Part shown: positions 52,743 through 61,953 of the stretch, in pieces | How positions within the stretch are numbered: position 1 is the stretch's first letter | Layout: the number at the start of each line of letters is the position of its first letter | Source of the DNA: Alphaproteobacteria bacterium | Lineage (GTDB): Bacteria; Pseudomonadota; Alphaproteobacteria; Micavibrionales; Micavibrionaceae | Length of the DNA: 64,000 bases | Assembly: GCA_021775955.1 (NCBI GenBank) | Contig: JAJFGU010000004.1 | Coordinates: 62,001-126,000, forward strand | Direction of reading: 5' to 3' | The notes under the pieces: model-generated | What the model saw: only the letters and a program-made list of their open reading frames with translations | Databases searched by the model: none | What the model was told of the DNA's origin: nothing | Translations under genes and position numbers: made by a program

Positions 52743-55700
52743 TAGTAATCCTTTAGAGGGGCTTTATAAGCTTCCTCTATCACTTTAATATTTTCTTCTA
52801 ATATGTTGTTTATATTTAATTTATTATCATTTGTAGTTTGTCCGATTGTGTGGGCGAAGTCACCAAACTGTTTTTCAAATTCCTGCTGATTTTGGGGGGT
52901 GACGGTCACCAGAATACGGCCCAGGCTTTCGGAGAAAAGAAGCTTATCGGCGGGTAATTTTTTATTGTCATTCTGAAGCGCTTGCGCTGAAGAATCTAGA
53001 TCCTTCAACGTCTTCGGCGTTTCAGGATGACAAAGGGAGGATAGATCAATATTCAACCCCATCTTCCCGGCGATGGCTTTTTTGGCCAGGGCCACGCCGA
53101 GGCCGCCAAGTCCGACACTGAGCGCTGACGCAATAAGGTTTTGCCGGGCGGCCTGCGAATAGAGTTTGTAGAGCTCCAGATTACGCGCTCCATCAATTTC
53201 CGGCACGTTTTGGCCCAGATGACCGTGCATATCGTAATATTCCGACGCGCCCAGCTCGTCTTTGGTGTCACCCAGCAAATACACCAGATCGCCCGGTGCT
53301 TTTGGTGCGAGGGATATCGATTGTTCAACCTTAGGAATGACGCCGATGGAGGAAACAAGAAGCGTCGGCGGCACCGATATTTTGACCGCTGCGCCGTCCG
53401 TATCATAACCCTTGAAGTCATTAAACATCGAATCCTTGCCGGAAATAAACGGTGTTTCGTAGAGCACGGACAGCTCATAGATGGCTTCGGCGGCGCGTTT
53501 GAGCTGGCCCAGCCTTTCGGGCTCATCCGAAGAGCACCAGCAGAAATTATCAAGAATGGCCAGATGATGAAAATCAACGCCCGCCGTCACGGCGTTTCTC
53601 ACGGCCATATCCAGCGCAGCCGTTGCCATCGCGCCGGTATCAATATCGCTATAGCGCGGGGCGAGGCCTTGCGACAGGACCACGCCTTTTGGTGAATTTA
53701 AGACGGGCTTGGTGACGGACGCATCGGCATAAACACGGCCCGGACCCTGCAGCGGGCCAAGAACGGCGCTGCCCTGCACATTGTGATCATATTGGGTCGA
53801 GATGAATTCTTTGGAGCAGATATTGGGGCGGCTGAGCATGTTCAGGAGTGCGGTATCCAAAAAGCTGTCTTCCCCGTGAAAACGGGGATCTTTTTTGAGG
53901 CTCTCAAGGTCCCCGCTTTCGCGGGGAAAGCATAAAATGTTGGGCTCCGCTGCGCCGCCGGGCGTATAGGTGCTCGTCAATGGTGTTTCCGGCAATCCGT
54001 CATGCAGGAAGTCCATATCGATATCCATCACCGTTTCGCCCTGCCATGTGATATGGGCGCGGCCTGTATCGGTGAAGGTCCCGATGACTGTGGCCTCCGC
54101 GCCGCGCTTAGCCAGAAATGCAATGAGTTTATCAGTGTTCTCCGGCGGCACTGCCAGCGTCATACGCTCCTGCGATTCGGATATCCAGATTTCCCATGGG
54201 GCCATACCGGGGTATTTCAGGGGCACTTGATCCAGCTCGACATGAAAACCGCCGGATTGTTCGCCCATTTCGCCCACGGAAGAGGACAGCCCGCCAGCGC
54301 CATTATCGGTGATGGCGCTATACCAGCCTTTGTCGCGGATCTCTTTGACAATAGCGTCGGAGAATTTTTTCTGTGTGATCGGATCGCCAATTTGCACCGC
54401 TGTGGCCGGGGACCCCTCATCCAGCGCTACGGATGAAAATGTTGCGCCGTGAATGCCGTCGCGTCCTACCCGGCCGCCAACCATGACGATTTTATCCCCG
54501 GGCTGTGCACATTTTTCATGCCCGGGTTTCCCGTTTATCTCGCGTGGTATAAGCCCGATTGTCCCGACAAAGACCAAAGGTTTACCCACAAAGCGGTCAT
54601 CAAAATAAACAAAGCCCTGCGGCGTTGGAATACCAGAGCAATTGCCACCAACTTCGACGCCGCGCACCACGCCGTTCATAATGGTTTCGGGGGATAGAAC
54701 GGCATTCGTTTTGGCTTTGTCACGGTAATATTCCGGCTTTGTGCGCGGATCGGCGAGGCAAAAGCCATAGCGGTTGATTACCGGCTTGGCGCCCATGCCA
54801 AAACCAACACAATCGCGGTTCACCCCGACAATCCCGGTAATAGAGCCGCCGAACGGATCGAGAGCAGAAGGGGAGTTATGCGTTTCCACTTTGTCGGTAA
54901 TCAGCCAGTTATCGTCAAAGATGATCCCGCCCGCATTGTCGGAAAACACGGAGACGCAAATATCCTCCTTGCCGCGCTTCTTGCGGATTTCCTGGGTGGC
55001 GCGCTTGATGTAGTGCTTGTAAATGCCGTCTTTAATCTCATCGATGGGTGAAGCAAAGATGGTGTGTTTGCAATGCTCCGACCATGTCTGGGCCAGAGTT
55101 TCGAGTTCTATGTCCTTGGCCGCGCGACCTTCTTTGGCGAAATAATCCTGGATGGCCTTGAGGTAGTGCAGGGACAACCCAAGCGGGCCGCGCCGGCTGC
55201 CATCTTCATTGGTGATTCCGTCCTTACCGATGATCTGTAGTTCTTCATCGGATATATCAAGGTTTACATCATCAGCGGCTGTGCCTTTATTATCCAGCGT
55301 GACTTTGGGAATGACGGTTTCCATACCGCCATCTTTGGCAAAATCATCACGGCTTTTGATAGAGCTGCGCTGAATTAGGCTGTTGGAGAGCTCATTGGCA
55401 AGATTCTCTACATCATCTTTAGAGACATCACCCTTAATCAGGTAAAGCCGGGCGGAATATACATCTTCATCGTCATCCCGGTGTAGACCGGGATCTTCTT
55501 GCTTTTGATCGGGAAGATTCCGGCCTTCGCCGGAATGACGGGAAGTGAGGCCCAGTAATTCCGCCGCGGTATGGCCGACATTATCGGTCACGCCAGGCAA
55601 ATAGCCGATTTCCAGTGCCCAGTTGAACTCGAAGAGTTCATCCCCGACTTGATCGGGGACCTTTTCACTCTCACCGGAAGATCCCCGCTTTCGCGGGGAA

Positions 55701-55888
55701 GGCAGAATGGATTGAGTCACAGGATTCGTCAGGCTACCAACAAACTCAGGGCTTTGGGCTTTGGGGTTTTCCGAAGTATACACATCAATCACACGGACGG
55801 ATGCAGCCAGCCCTCTACGCTTTAAAGCCTGCTCTATCTGGTGAGCCCGGCCATCATCTTCGTGCGATAAAATCTCGATACGCGCCAT
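52742..55888 (-). CDS. purL: phosphoribosylformylglycinamidine synthase PurL (PurS-like N terminus) with four repeat-encoded inserts
   Basis: PurL catalyses the ATP-dependent amination of FGAR in purine synthesis. The 1048-residue protein appears to start with a PurS-like part (EIGYLPGVTDNVGHTAAELL at about residues 93-112). The catalytic part follows with TWSEHCKHTIF, DKVETHNSPSALDPFGG and SDNGAGGLSSSVGEMGEQ-type blocks. Four segments match palindromic elements: about residues 62-85, 117-140, 653-674 and 953-974. All keep the frame. The gene is on the strand opposite to the surrounding nuo genes. Confidence 0.93.
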   Translation of the reverse strand: MARIEILSHEDDGRAHQIEQALKRRGLAASVRVIDVYTSENPKAQSPEFVGSLTNPVTQSILPSPRKRGSSGESEKVPDQVGDELFEFNWALEIGYLPGVTDNVGHTAAELLGLTSRHSGEGRNLPDQKQEDPGLHRDDDEDVYSARLYLIKGDVSKDDVENLANELSNSLIQRSSIKSRDDFAKDGGMETVIPKVTLDNKGTAADDVNLDISDEELQIIGKDGITNEDGSRRGPLGLSLHYLKAIQDYFAKEGRAAKDIELETLAQTWSEHCKHTIFASPIDEIKDGIYKHYIKRATQEIRKKRGKEDICVSVFSDNAGGIIFDDNWLITDKVETHNSPSALDPFGGSITGIVGVNRDCVGFGMGAKPVINRYGFCLADPRTKPEYYRDKAKTNAVLSPETIMNGVVRGVEVGGNCSGIPTPQGFVYFDDRFVGKPLVFVGTIGLIPREINGKPGHEKCAQPGDKIVMVGGRVGRDGIHGATFSSVALDEGSPATAVQIGDPITQKKFSDAIVKEIRDKGWYSAITDNGAGGLSSSVGEMGEQSGGFHVELDQVPLKYPGMAPWEIWISESQERMTLAVPPENTDKLIAFLAKRGAEATVIGTFTDTGRAHITWQGETVMDIDMDFLHDGLPETPLTSTYTPGGAAEPNILCFPRESGDLESLKKDPRFHGEDSFLDTALLNMLSRPNICSKEFISTQYDHNVQGSAVLGPLQGPGRVYADASVTKPVLNSPKGVVLSQGLAPRYSDIDTGAMATAALDMAVRNAVTAGVDFHHLAILDNFCWCSSDEPERLGQLKRAAEAIYELSVLYETPFISGKDSMFNDFKGYDTDGAAVKISVPPTLLVSSIGVIPKVEQSISLAPKAPGDLVYLLGDTKDELGASEYYDMHGHLGQNVPEIDGARNLELYKLYSQAARQNLIASALSVGLGGLGVALAKKAIAGKMGLNIDLSSLCHPETPKTLKDLDSSAQALQNDNKKLPADKLLFSESLGRILVTVTPQNQQEFEKQFGDFAHTIGQTTNDNKLNINNILEENIKVIEEAYKAPLKDY
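52968..53032. repeat. palindromic element inside purL, GTCAT type (copy 6)
   Basis: It starts GTCATTCTGAAG and ends CAGGATGAC. The first 36 bases closely match the single-hairpin repeat at 6239-6274. It encodes residues 953-974 (CHPETPKTLKDLDSS and onward) of PurL. Confidence 0.85.
53869..53931. repeat. palindromic element inside purL, CTTCCCC type (copy 7)
   Basis: The left hairpin is CTTCCCCGTG followed by ACGGGGATC. The right hairpin is GTCCCCGC followed by GCGGGGAAAGC. It encodes residues 653-674 (CFPRESGDLESLKKDPRF, then HGED), the same pattern as in PurQ. Confidence 0.88.
55471..55540. repeat. palindromic element inside purL, CGTCAT type (copy 8)
   Basis: It starts CGTCATCCCGG and ends CCGGAATGACG, perfect family termini, with two internal hairpins. 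It encodes residues 117-140 of PurL (RHSGEGRNLPDQKQEDPG then LHRDDD). Confidence 0.88.
55636..55704. repeat. palindromic element inside purL (copy 9)
   Basis: The left hairpin is ATCCCCGA followed by TCGGGGAC. The right hairpin is GATCCCCGC followed by GCGGGGAAGGC. It encodes residues 62-85 of PurL (LPSPRKRGSSGESEK then VPDQVGDE), in a reading frame different from copies 5 and 7. Confidence 0.82.
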
Positions 55889-55994
55889 AGGGTCTTTTAA
55901 AAGGGAAAAAGCGGAAAATAAAGAAAAAACTCAGTGATATCCCGCTTATCTGTTGCTAAAGTAGATAAGAATTCATCTTGGTCTTCAGGTGGTC

Positions 55995-58061
55995 ATGCCA
56001 AAGTTAACAATCAACGGACTGGAAGTTGAGGTCGAGCAGGGTACCAGTATCCTGCAGGCGGCCGAGCAAATTGGCATCGAAATTCCCCGTTTTTGCTATC
56101 ACGACAAGCTAACTGTGCCGGCCAATTGTCGCATGTGTCTGGTTGAAGTCGAAGGTGGCCCGCCCAAGCCTGCGGCGTCCTGCGCCATGGCTTGTGGTGA
56201 CGGCATGGTGGTTCAGACCGAATCCGAAATGGTTAAAAAAGCCCGTAAGGGCGTGATGGAAATGCTGCTGATCAATCATCCTCTCGATTGCCCGATTTGT
56301 GATCAGGGCGGTGAATGTGATTTGCAGGATCAGGCGATGGCCTATGGGTTTGATCGCTCGCGCTTTGAAGAGAACAAACGCGCGGTAAAGGATAAAGAGC
56401 TCGGGCCGCTGGTTAAAACCATCATGACGCGCTGTATCAATTGCACGCGCTGTGTGCGCTTTGCCGAAGAAATTGCCGGCACGCCGGTTCTCGGGCAATT
56501 CCACCGCGGCGAGGATGCAGAGATCGGCACATTTATTGAGCAGCTGGTTGAGACCGAGCTTTCGGGCAATCTCATCGATATTTGTCCGGTGGGCGCTTTA
56601 ACCTCTAAACCTTATGCGTTTGCCGCGCGGTCTTGGGAGCTCAAGAAAACCGAGAGCGTCGATGTGCATGATGCGGTTGGCAGCAATATCCGCGTGGATA
56701 GCCGTGGCCGAGAAGTGATGCGGATTTTGCCGCGTTTGCATGAAGATGTGAATGAGGAATGGATTTCCGATCGCACGCGTTTTTCTTACGACGGGCTCAA
56801 CCGCCAGAGGCTTGACCGCCCTTATATTCGTGATGAGGACAGCGGCAGCCTGAAAGAGGCAAGCTGGGATGAAGCGTTTGCTTATATTGCTAAAAAAACA
56901 AAAGGCGTGAAGGGCGAGAATATCGCCGCGCTGGCTGGAGATCTATGCGACCTCGAGTCGATGACGGCGCTAAAGGATTTAATGGGCGCATTGGGTTCAC
57001 CCCATATGGATTGCCGTACTGATGGCGGGCGTTTTGATACGTCCGTGCGCCGCGGCTATATTTTCAATAGCGGCATTGCGGGCATTGAGCAGGCCGATGC
57101 GATTTTACTGGTCGGTACCAATCCGAGGCTTGAGGCAACGATGGTCAATGCCCGCATTCGCAAGACCTGGCTGGAAAAGCGGATTCCGATTGCATTGATT
57201 GGCGAGGCGGCGGAGCTGACTTATCCGTATCACCACGCCGGAACAACGCCTGACGATCTGGTGAAGCTGGCCAAAGATTACGCCAAAAAGGTGAAAGCCG
57301 AAAAACCGATGATGATTGTCGGAGCCGGTGCTTTTGCGCGCGAGGATGGTGAAGCGATTCACAAGGCGGTTTATGAAGCGGCGGAAAAGCTGGGCTGTAT
57401 TAAAGATGGCTGGAACGGCTTTAACGTGCTGCAAAATGCGGCCTCTCGTGTAGGGGCGTTGGATATCGGTTTTGTGCCGCAAAAGAGTGGCAAAGATTTC
57501 AACGAAATTATCGAAGGCACGAAGGACGGCTCAATTGAGGTGCTATATCTGCTTGGCGCTGACGAATTTGATACGCGCGGGCAAGTAGGCTGGCAGACCT
57601 TTACCATTTATCAGGGCCATCACGGCGATCATGGTGCATCACGCGCCGATGTGATTTTACCGGGCAGCGCCTATACCGAAAAAGACGGTACCTATGTGAA
57701 TACCGAAGGCCGGGCGCAGCTTGCCAAAAAAGCGGTTGCACCACCGGGTGAGGCGCGTGAGGACTGGAAGATATTGCGGGCGCTGTCGGAGCAGATGGGC
57801 CATACATTGCCTTACGACACGCTGATCCAGTTGCGCGAGCGGATCAAAACCGACTGGCCACATCTGGCTGATATCGACACGTTAAGGGCCTCGCCGTGGA
57901 AGGAATTCGGTAAGAAGGGCAAAATTTCGAAAGACCCTTTCCGCTCTTCGGTTACCCATTATTATTTGACCAATGCGATTTGCCGGGCTTCGGAGACAAT
58001 GGCGAAATGCTCAGAGAGTTTTGTAACTGACGACAATAAAATGCTGGAGGCTGCCGAATGA
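55995..58061 (+). CDS. nuoG: NADH-quinone oxidoreductase subunit G
   Basis: NuoG is the large iron-sulfur subunit of the NADH arm. The 688-residue protein begins with the [2Fe-2S] domain (CYHDKLTVPANCRMCLVE, then a CAMACGDG block). CPICDQGGECDLQD and CINCTRCVRF with DICPVGALTSKP follow. The rest resembles the molybdopterin oxidoreductase fold without its cofactor. The ATG at 55995 gives the standard start PKLTINGLE; a GTG lies two codons upstream. The stop codon overlaps the next start codon as ATGA. Confidence 0.96.
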   Translation: MPKLTINGLEVEVEQGTSILQAAEQIGIEIPRFCYHDKLTVPANCRMCLVEVEGGPPKPAASCAMACGDGMVVQTESEMVKKARKGVMEMLLINHPLDCPICDQGGECDLQDQAMAYGFDRSRFEENKRAVKDKELGPLVKTIMTRCINCTRCVRFAEEIAGTPVLGQFHRGEDAEIGTFIEQLVETELSGNLIDICPVGALTSKPYAFAARSWELKKTESVDVHDAVGSNIRVDSRGREVMRILPRLHEDVNEEWISDRTRFSYDGLNRQRLDRPYIRDEDSGSLKEASWDEAFAYIAKKTKGVKGENIAALAGDLCDLESMTALKDLMGALGSPHMDCRTDGGRFDTSVRRGYIFNSGIAGIEQADAILLVGTNPRLEATMVNARIRKTWLEKRIPIALIGEAAELTYPYHHAGTTPDDLVKLAKDYAKKVKAEKPMMIVGAGAFAREDGEAIHKAVYEAAEKLGCIKDGWNGFNVLQNAASRVGALDIGFVPQKSGKDFNEIIEGTKDGSIEVLYLLGADEFDTRGQVGWQTFTIYQGHHGDHGASRADVILPGSAYTEKDGTYVNTEGRAQLAKKAVAPPGEAREDWKILRALSEQMGHTLPYDTLIQLRERIKTDWPHLADIDTLRASPWKEFGKKGKISKDPFRSSVTHYYLTNAICRASETMAKCSESFVTDDNKMLEAAE

Positions 58062-58462
58062 GTAAAAATACATTAAAACAAGTCCAGGAATTTCATGAAA
58101 CCTATGGCCTTCCGGTGAAGGACGCGCCGGATATTACTGATGCCAAAACCAATGCGCTGCGGATCAATTTACTGGCTGAGGAGCTGGAAGAGCTGCAGGA
58201 GGCGTTAGAGGCTGGCGATATGGTCGAGGTGCTCGATGCGCTGACCGATCTGCAATATGTGCTCGATGGCGCGTATTTATCGTTCGGTTTGCAGACGCTC
58301 AAAACAGCCGCTTTTGACGAGGTCCATGCCTCGAATATGAGCAAGCTCGGCGAGGACGGCAAACCGATCCGCCGCGAAAGCGATGGTAAGGTTTTGAAAG
58401 GTCCAAATTACTGGAAGCCCGATTTAAGTAAGTTTCTTGATAAGAAAGATAAAGCTGCATGA
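58058..58462 (+). CDS. MazG-like nucleotide pyrophosphohydrolase inserted in the nuo operon
   Basis: The 134-residue protein has the all-alpha NTP pyrophosphohydrolase pattern: a first helix ([12 protein letters not shown]), then the acidic metal motifs [15 protein letters not shown] and [12 protein letters not shown]. It ends with a segment typical of phosphoribosyl-ATP-pyrophosphatase-like relatives ([19 protein letters not shown] and PNYWKPDL). It may clean up abnormal nucleotides; the substrate is unknown. ATGA overlaps at both ends (with nuoG and with nuoH) bind it tightly to the operon. Confidence 0.82.
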   Translation: MSKNTLKQVQEFHETYGLPVKDAPDITDAKTNALRINLLAEELEELQEALEAGDMVEVLDALTDLQYVLDGAYLSFGLQTLKTAAFDEVHASNMSKLGEDGKPIRRESDGKVLKGPNYWKPDLSKFLDKKDKAA

Positions 58463-59478
58463 TCGAAACGCTCACATCATTGTGGGACCCTTACGGGATC
58501 TGGACGGCGTGGACGTTGTTATACATCGTGCTGATTATCGGTGGTGTGATGTTTTCCGTTGCCTATATGACCTATGCGGAGCGCAAAGTGATGGGCGGGA
58601 TGCAGCGCAGGCAGGGGCCGATGACGGTCGGGCCGTTTGGGTTGTTGCAACCCATTGCTGACGGCATCAAATTATTTTCCAAGGAAACGATTATTCCAAG
58701 CCAGGCGCACCGCGTGGTGTTTTTGCTCGCGCCGATGATGCTGTTTGCGCTTTCGCTGATTGCCTGGGCGGTGATCCCCTTTGATAAGGGCTGGGTGCTG
58801 GCCAATATCAATGTCGGAATTTTGTATATCTTCGCTGTTTCGTCCATGGGCGTTTACGGCGTGATCATGGCCGGATGGGCGTCGAACTCGCGCTATGCGT
58901 TTTTGGGGGGCTTACGCAGTGCCTCGCAGATGGTGTCCTATGAAGTGTCGATGGGGCTGATCATTGTCTGTGTTTTGCTTTGCGCCGGTTCGCTCAATAT
59001 GCAGGAAATTGTGCTGGCGCCGCGCCCGGTCTGGATGCAGGTTTTGCTGTTCCCGATGTTCATCGTTTTTCTGGTGTCCATCCTCGCCGAAACCAACCGT
59101 GCGCCGTTTGATTTGCCCGAAGGCGAATCCGAGATTACCGGCGGGTTTATGGTGGAATATTCGGCCATGACCTATGCGCTGTTCTTCCTGGGTGAATACG
59201 CCAATATGATTTTGATGAGTGCGCTGACGACGATTTTGTTCCTTGGTGGCTGGTTGCCTCCTTTTGGCATCACGGCGCTGGCTTTTGTGCCGGGGATTGT
59301 CTGGTTTGCGCTTAAGACGGCCAGCATTTTGTTCTTCTTTATCTGGTCGCGGGCGACGCTGCCAAGATTCAGATACGATCAATTAATGAGACTGGGCTGG
59401 AAGGTGTTCCTGCCGCTGACACTGCTCTGGGTTGTTGTGGTTTCGGGCACGTTACTGGCGTTTGATGCGCTACCGTAG
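58459..59478 (+). CDS. nuoH: NADH-quinone oxidoreductase subunit H
   Basis: NuoH is the membrane subunit that forms the quinone chamber. The 339-residue protein has about eight membrane helices. The conserved loops are [16 protein letters not shown] and [10 protein letters not shown], then [20 protein letters not shown] with [10 protein letters not shown]. It starts inside the preceding MazG-like gene (ATGA) and nuoI follows 12 bases later. Confidence 0.97.
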   Translation: MIETLTSLWDPYGIWTAWTLLYIVLIIGGVMFSVAYMTYAERKVMGGMQRRQGPMTVGPFGLLQPIADGIKLFSKETIIPSQAHRVVFLLAPMMLFALSLIAWAVIPFDKGWVLANINVGILYIFAVSSMGVYGVIMAGWASNSRYAFLGGLRSASQMVSYEVSMGLIIVCVLLCAGSLNMQEIVLAPRPVWMQVLLFPMFIVFLVSILAETNRAPFDLPEGESEITGGFMVEYSAMTYALFFLGEYANMILMSALTTILFLGGWLPPFGITALAFVPGIVWFALKTASILFFFIWSRATLPRFRYDQLMRLGWKVFLPLTLLWVVVVSGTLLAFDALP

Positions 59479-59490
59479 TAAAAGGATATT

Positions 59491-59979
59491 ATGGCTTTAG
59501 ACAATATAGCACGGGCATTTTTTCTGACCGAAATCGTGAAGGGGTTCGCGCTGACCCTGAAATACATGTTCTTCATGCCGCGGGTGACGATTAACTACCC
59601 CTATGAAAAAGGTCCGATTAGCCCACGTTTTCGGGGGGAGCATGCACTGCGCCGCTATCCCAACGGTGAGGAGCGCTGCATTGCCTGTAAATTATGCGAG
59701 GCGATTTGCCCGGCCTTAGCGATCACGATTGAAGCTGAGCCGCGCGATGATGGCTCTAGGCGTACCACGCGCTACGATATTGACATGACCAAATGTATTT
59801 ATTGCGGGCTGTGCGCCGAAGCCTGCCCGGTGGATGCGATTGTCGAAGGTCCGAACTTTGAATTCGCCACCGAAACGCGAGAAGAGCTGTATTACAACAA
59901 GGATAAGCTTTTAGAGAACGGTGATCGCTGGGAAGCCCAGATCGCGGCTAACCTTACCGCCGATGCGCCTTATCGTTAG
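59491..59979 (+). CDS. nuoI: NADH-quinone oxidoreductase subunit I
   Basis: NuoI carries two [4Fe-4S] clusters that lead electrons to NuoB. The 162-residue protein has [13 protein letters not shown] and [16 protein letters not shown], after an N-terminal [17 protein letters not shown] block. AAAGGA precedes the ATG. The gene is followed by a reverse-strand gene with only three bases between stop codons. Confidence 0.97.
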   Translation: MALDNIARAFFLTEIVKGFALTLKYMFFMPRVTINYPYEKGPISPRFRGEHALRRYPNGEERCIACKLCEAICPALAITIEAEPRDDGSRRTTRYDIDMTKCIYCGLCAEACPVDAIVEGPNFEFATETREELYYNKDKLLENGDRWEAQIAANLTADAPYR

Positions 59980-59982
59980 GCC

Positions 59983-60534
59983 CTAAAACATCCCGTCAAT
60001 TGGAACATGGTAATACAGGCTCAGGATTTCTGTGCCTGGATTGCTGTCGCCCAGACCGGCATTAGAGATATGACCGAAGCCGACACCGGCGCGTTGCTGG
60101 TTTTGAAATTCATAGGACACTTCGACTTGTGAGCGGAACTCCAGGAAGTAATCGAGGTCCTTGTCGCTGCTGCCCTCATCATAGAAACCGGCGCCAAAGC
60201 TTGGGGTGACATAAACCTGCGGTGTAACCTCGAGATCGGCGTAAACGCCGGCACCAACCCAGAAAGAGCTGTCTGACGTGACTTCCAGAGCAGCAAAAGG
60301 CTTGATTTCCCAGAAGTATTTGTGACCATCGCGGTATTCGATCCTGAAATCTGCGGCGTCCTCATCATCATTCATGTCATACCAGCCAACTGAAAGGCTT
60401 AAATAGTCGCTGTCGTCGGCGTCCTGAGCCTGCGCCTGTATGCCTGTAACCATTAATGTCAGCGTCATAACGCTTAGTAAAAATATATCTTTCACTTTAC
60501 TATATCCTTGTTTTTGGAAGTATTTATTCACCAC
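59983..60534 (-). CDS. PagL-like lipid A 3-O-deacylase (acyloxyacyl hydrolase family)
   Basis: The 183-residue protein has a signal peptide (VMTLTLMVTGIQAQAQ) and a small beta-barrel pattern. Near the C terminus lie His155, Ser157 and Glu169 in FGHISNAGLG and GTEILSLYY. The spacing His-X-Ser then 12 residues to Glu equals that of the Pseudomonas PagL triad. PagL removes the 3-O acyl chain of lipid A in the outer membrane, lowering its inflammatory potency and altering permeability. The gene lies on the reverse strand between nuoI and nuoJ. Confidence 0.82.
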   Translation of the reverse strand: MVNKYFQKQGYSKVKDIFLLSVMTLTLMVTGIQAQAQDADDSDYLSLSVGWYDMNDDEDAADFRIEYRDGHKYFWEIKPFAALEVTSDSSFWVGAGVYADLEVTPQVYVTPSFGAGFYDEGSSDKDLDYFLEFRSQVEVSYEFQNQQRAGVGFGHISNAGLGDSNPGTEILSLYYHVPIDGMF

Positions 60535-60701
60535 AGAATTGCGTAAATACAGATAGTTCTATTTTGCCATCATGTAAATAAAAATCAATGAAAAAGAAGG
60601 GGTGGATTGTTTGGAGCCCGGGCCTTGCGGGAATCTTCAGGAAAGACTAAAAAAGAAAGAGGAAATTTTAGGCAGAAGCCATTCAAAAACAGAGATTTTT
60701 C

Positions 60702-61316
60702 ATGATCGTACAGGCATTCGCCTTTTATCTATTTGCCGGTATATTAACGCTGAGCGCTCTTATGGTTATTACCGCGCGCAATCCTGTCCATTCCGTCCTT
60801 TTTCTGGTTCTGGCGTTTTTTAACGCAGCCGGGCTGTTTATCATGCTGGGGGCCGAGTTTATCGCGCTTATTCTGGTCATCGTCTATGTCGGCGCGGTGG
60901 CGGTGTTGTTCCTGTTTGTGGTGATGATGCTGGATATCAGCTTTTCCGACCTGCGAAAGGGCGCGATGCAATATGTGTCGATCGGGTTTGTGATTGGCTC
61001 CATATTGCTGACGGAACTGATTATGCTTTATGGCACATGGCAGTTCGCGCCGGACAAGGATCAAAATCGCGCTGCGCCGCATGTCGCATCGGAAGAGCTA
61101 ACCAATACCGAAGCTTTGGGCCAGCTTATCTATACCGATTACATTTTTGCGTTTCAGACGGCCGGCCTCATTTTATTTGTGGCGATGATCGGCGCGATTG
61201 TTCTGACCCATAGAACGAGAGAGGGCGTGCGCAAACAATCCGTTTCCAACCAGCAGGCGCGTAAGCCTTCCGATGTGCTGGAAATTCAAAAAGTCACACC
61301 AAGAACGGGAGTATAG
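60702..61316 (+). CDS. nuoJ: NADH-quinone oxidoreductase subunit J
   Basis: NuoJ is a membrane subunit with five helices. The 204-residue protein has [20 protein letters not shown] and the conserved [19 protein letters not shown]. Its operon is broken upstream by the PagL-like gene, so it may need its own promoter in the 167-base gap. No clear hexamers are seen there. nuoK follows two bases later. Confidence 0.95.
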   Translation: MIVQAFAFYLFAGILTLSALMVITARNPVHSVLFLVLAFFNAAGLFIMLGAEFIALILVIVYVGAVAVLFLFVVMMLDISFSDLRKGAMQYVSIGFVIGSILLTELIMLYGTWQFAPDKDQNRAAPHVASEELTNTEALGQLIYTDYIFAFQTAGLILFVAMIGAIVLTHRTREGVRKQSVSNQQARKPSDVLEIQKVTPRTGV

Positions 61317-61318
61317 GG

Positions 61319-61630
61319 ATGATCGATATACAAATGGAGCATTACCTGACCCTGGCGGCGCTGATTTTCACCATCGGCGTGTTCGGCATTTTTCTTAACC
61401 GCAAAAACGTTATTGTCATGTTGATGTCGATTGAGTTGATGCTGCTGGCGGTCAATATCAATTTTGTCGCGTTTTCCGCTTATCTGAATGACCTCGCCGG
61501 GCAGGTTTTTACGATGTTTATATTGACCGTGGCGGCGGCTGAAGCCGCGATAGGCCTGGCCATTCTGGTCGCCTTCTTCCGCAATAAAGGCTCAATCGCC
61601 GTGGAAGATATTTCAGCAATGAAAGGGTAA
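61319..61630 (+). CDS. nuoK: NADH-quinone oxidoreductase subunit K
   Basis: NuoK is a small antiporter-related membrane subunit. The 103-residue protein has three helices and the conserved [20 protein letters not shown] with its glutamate, then [20 protein letters not shown] with the second key glutamate. Spacing from nuoJ is two bases. Confidence 0.97.
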   Translation: MIDIQMEHYLTLAALIFTIGVFGIFLNRKNVIVMLMSIELMLLAVNINFVAFSAYLNDLAGQVFTMFILTVAAAEAAIGLAILVAFFRNKGSIAVEDISAMKG

Positions 61631-61634
61631 GGCG

Positions 61635-61943
61635 ATGACGAAAACAAGGGCTTATAGCCATGATGAAGCAATGACTGCGTTAAGCCAATTGGGTGGCGCT
61701 AACGCTGTGTATGATCGTATAACAGAAGTGTTTGGAGCTGTATCATATTGTGGTCTCGGTCAGCTGCCTGATCAAGGTTTTCAATATGGATTTTATGTTG
61801 CTGTAAATCCGGAAGATCCTGAGGGCTCAAGAAAAATATCTGAAATGAAGGAAAAGCTCAGGTCTGTACTGAAGGTTCCTGAAGATATGGTTGTAATAGT
61901 TGGACCTCCGCCTCCAGACGTAATTCAGCGCAGAGTAGGTTAG
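61635..61943 (+). CDS. unknown small protein between nuoK and nuoL
   Basis: The 102-residue soluble product has no family that I recognise. It starts with a helical segment (HDEAMTALSQLGGANAVYDR). A strand-rich part with two prolines follows, ending VVIVGPPPPDVIQRR. It begins five bases after the nuoK stop codon and nuoL starts ten bases after its own, so it is translated with them. The coding sequence is more AT-rich than its neighbours, which suggests a different history. Confidence 0.6.
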   Translation: MTKTRAYSHDEAMTALSQLGGANAVYDRITEVFGAVSYCGLGQLPDQGFQYGFYVAVNPEDPEGSRKISEMKEKLRSVLKVPEDMVVIVGPPPPDVIQRRVG

Positions 61944-61953
61944 AGGTATCTGA

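Noticed and set aside
55889-55994. Missing nuo gene or broken gene fragment between purL and nuoG
   Set aside because: No conserved coding remnant is visible in the 106 bases.
60602-60823. 73-codon open frame before nuoJ
   Set aside because: It overlaps nuoJ in another frame and has no recognisable features.
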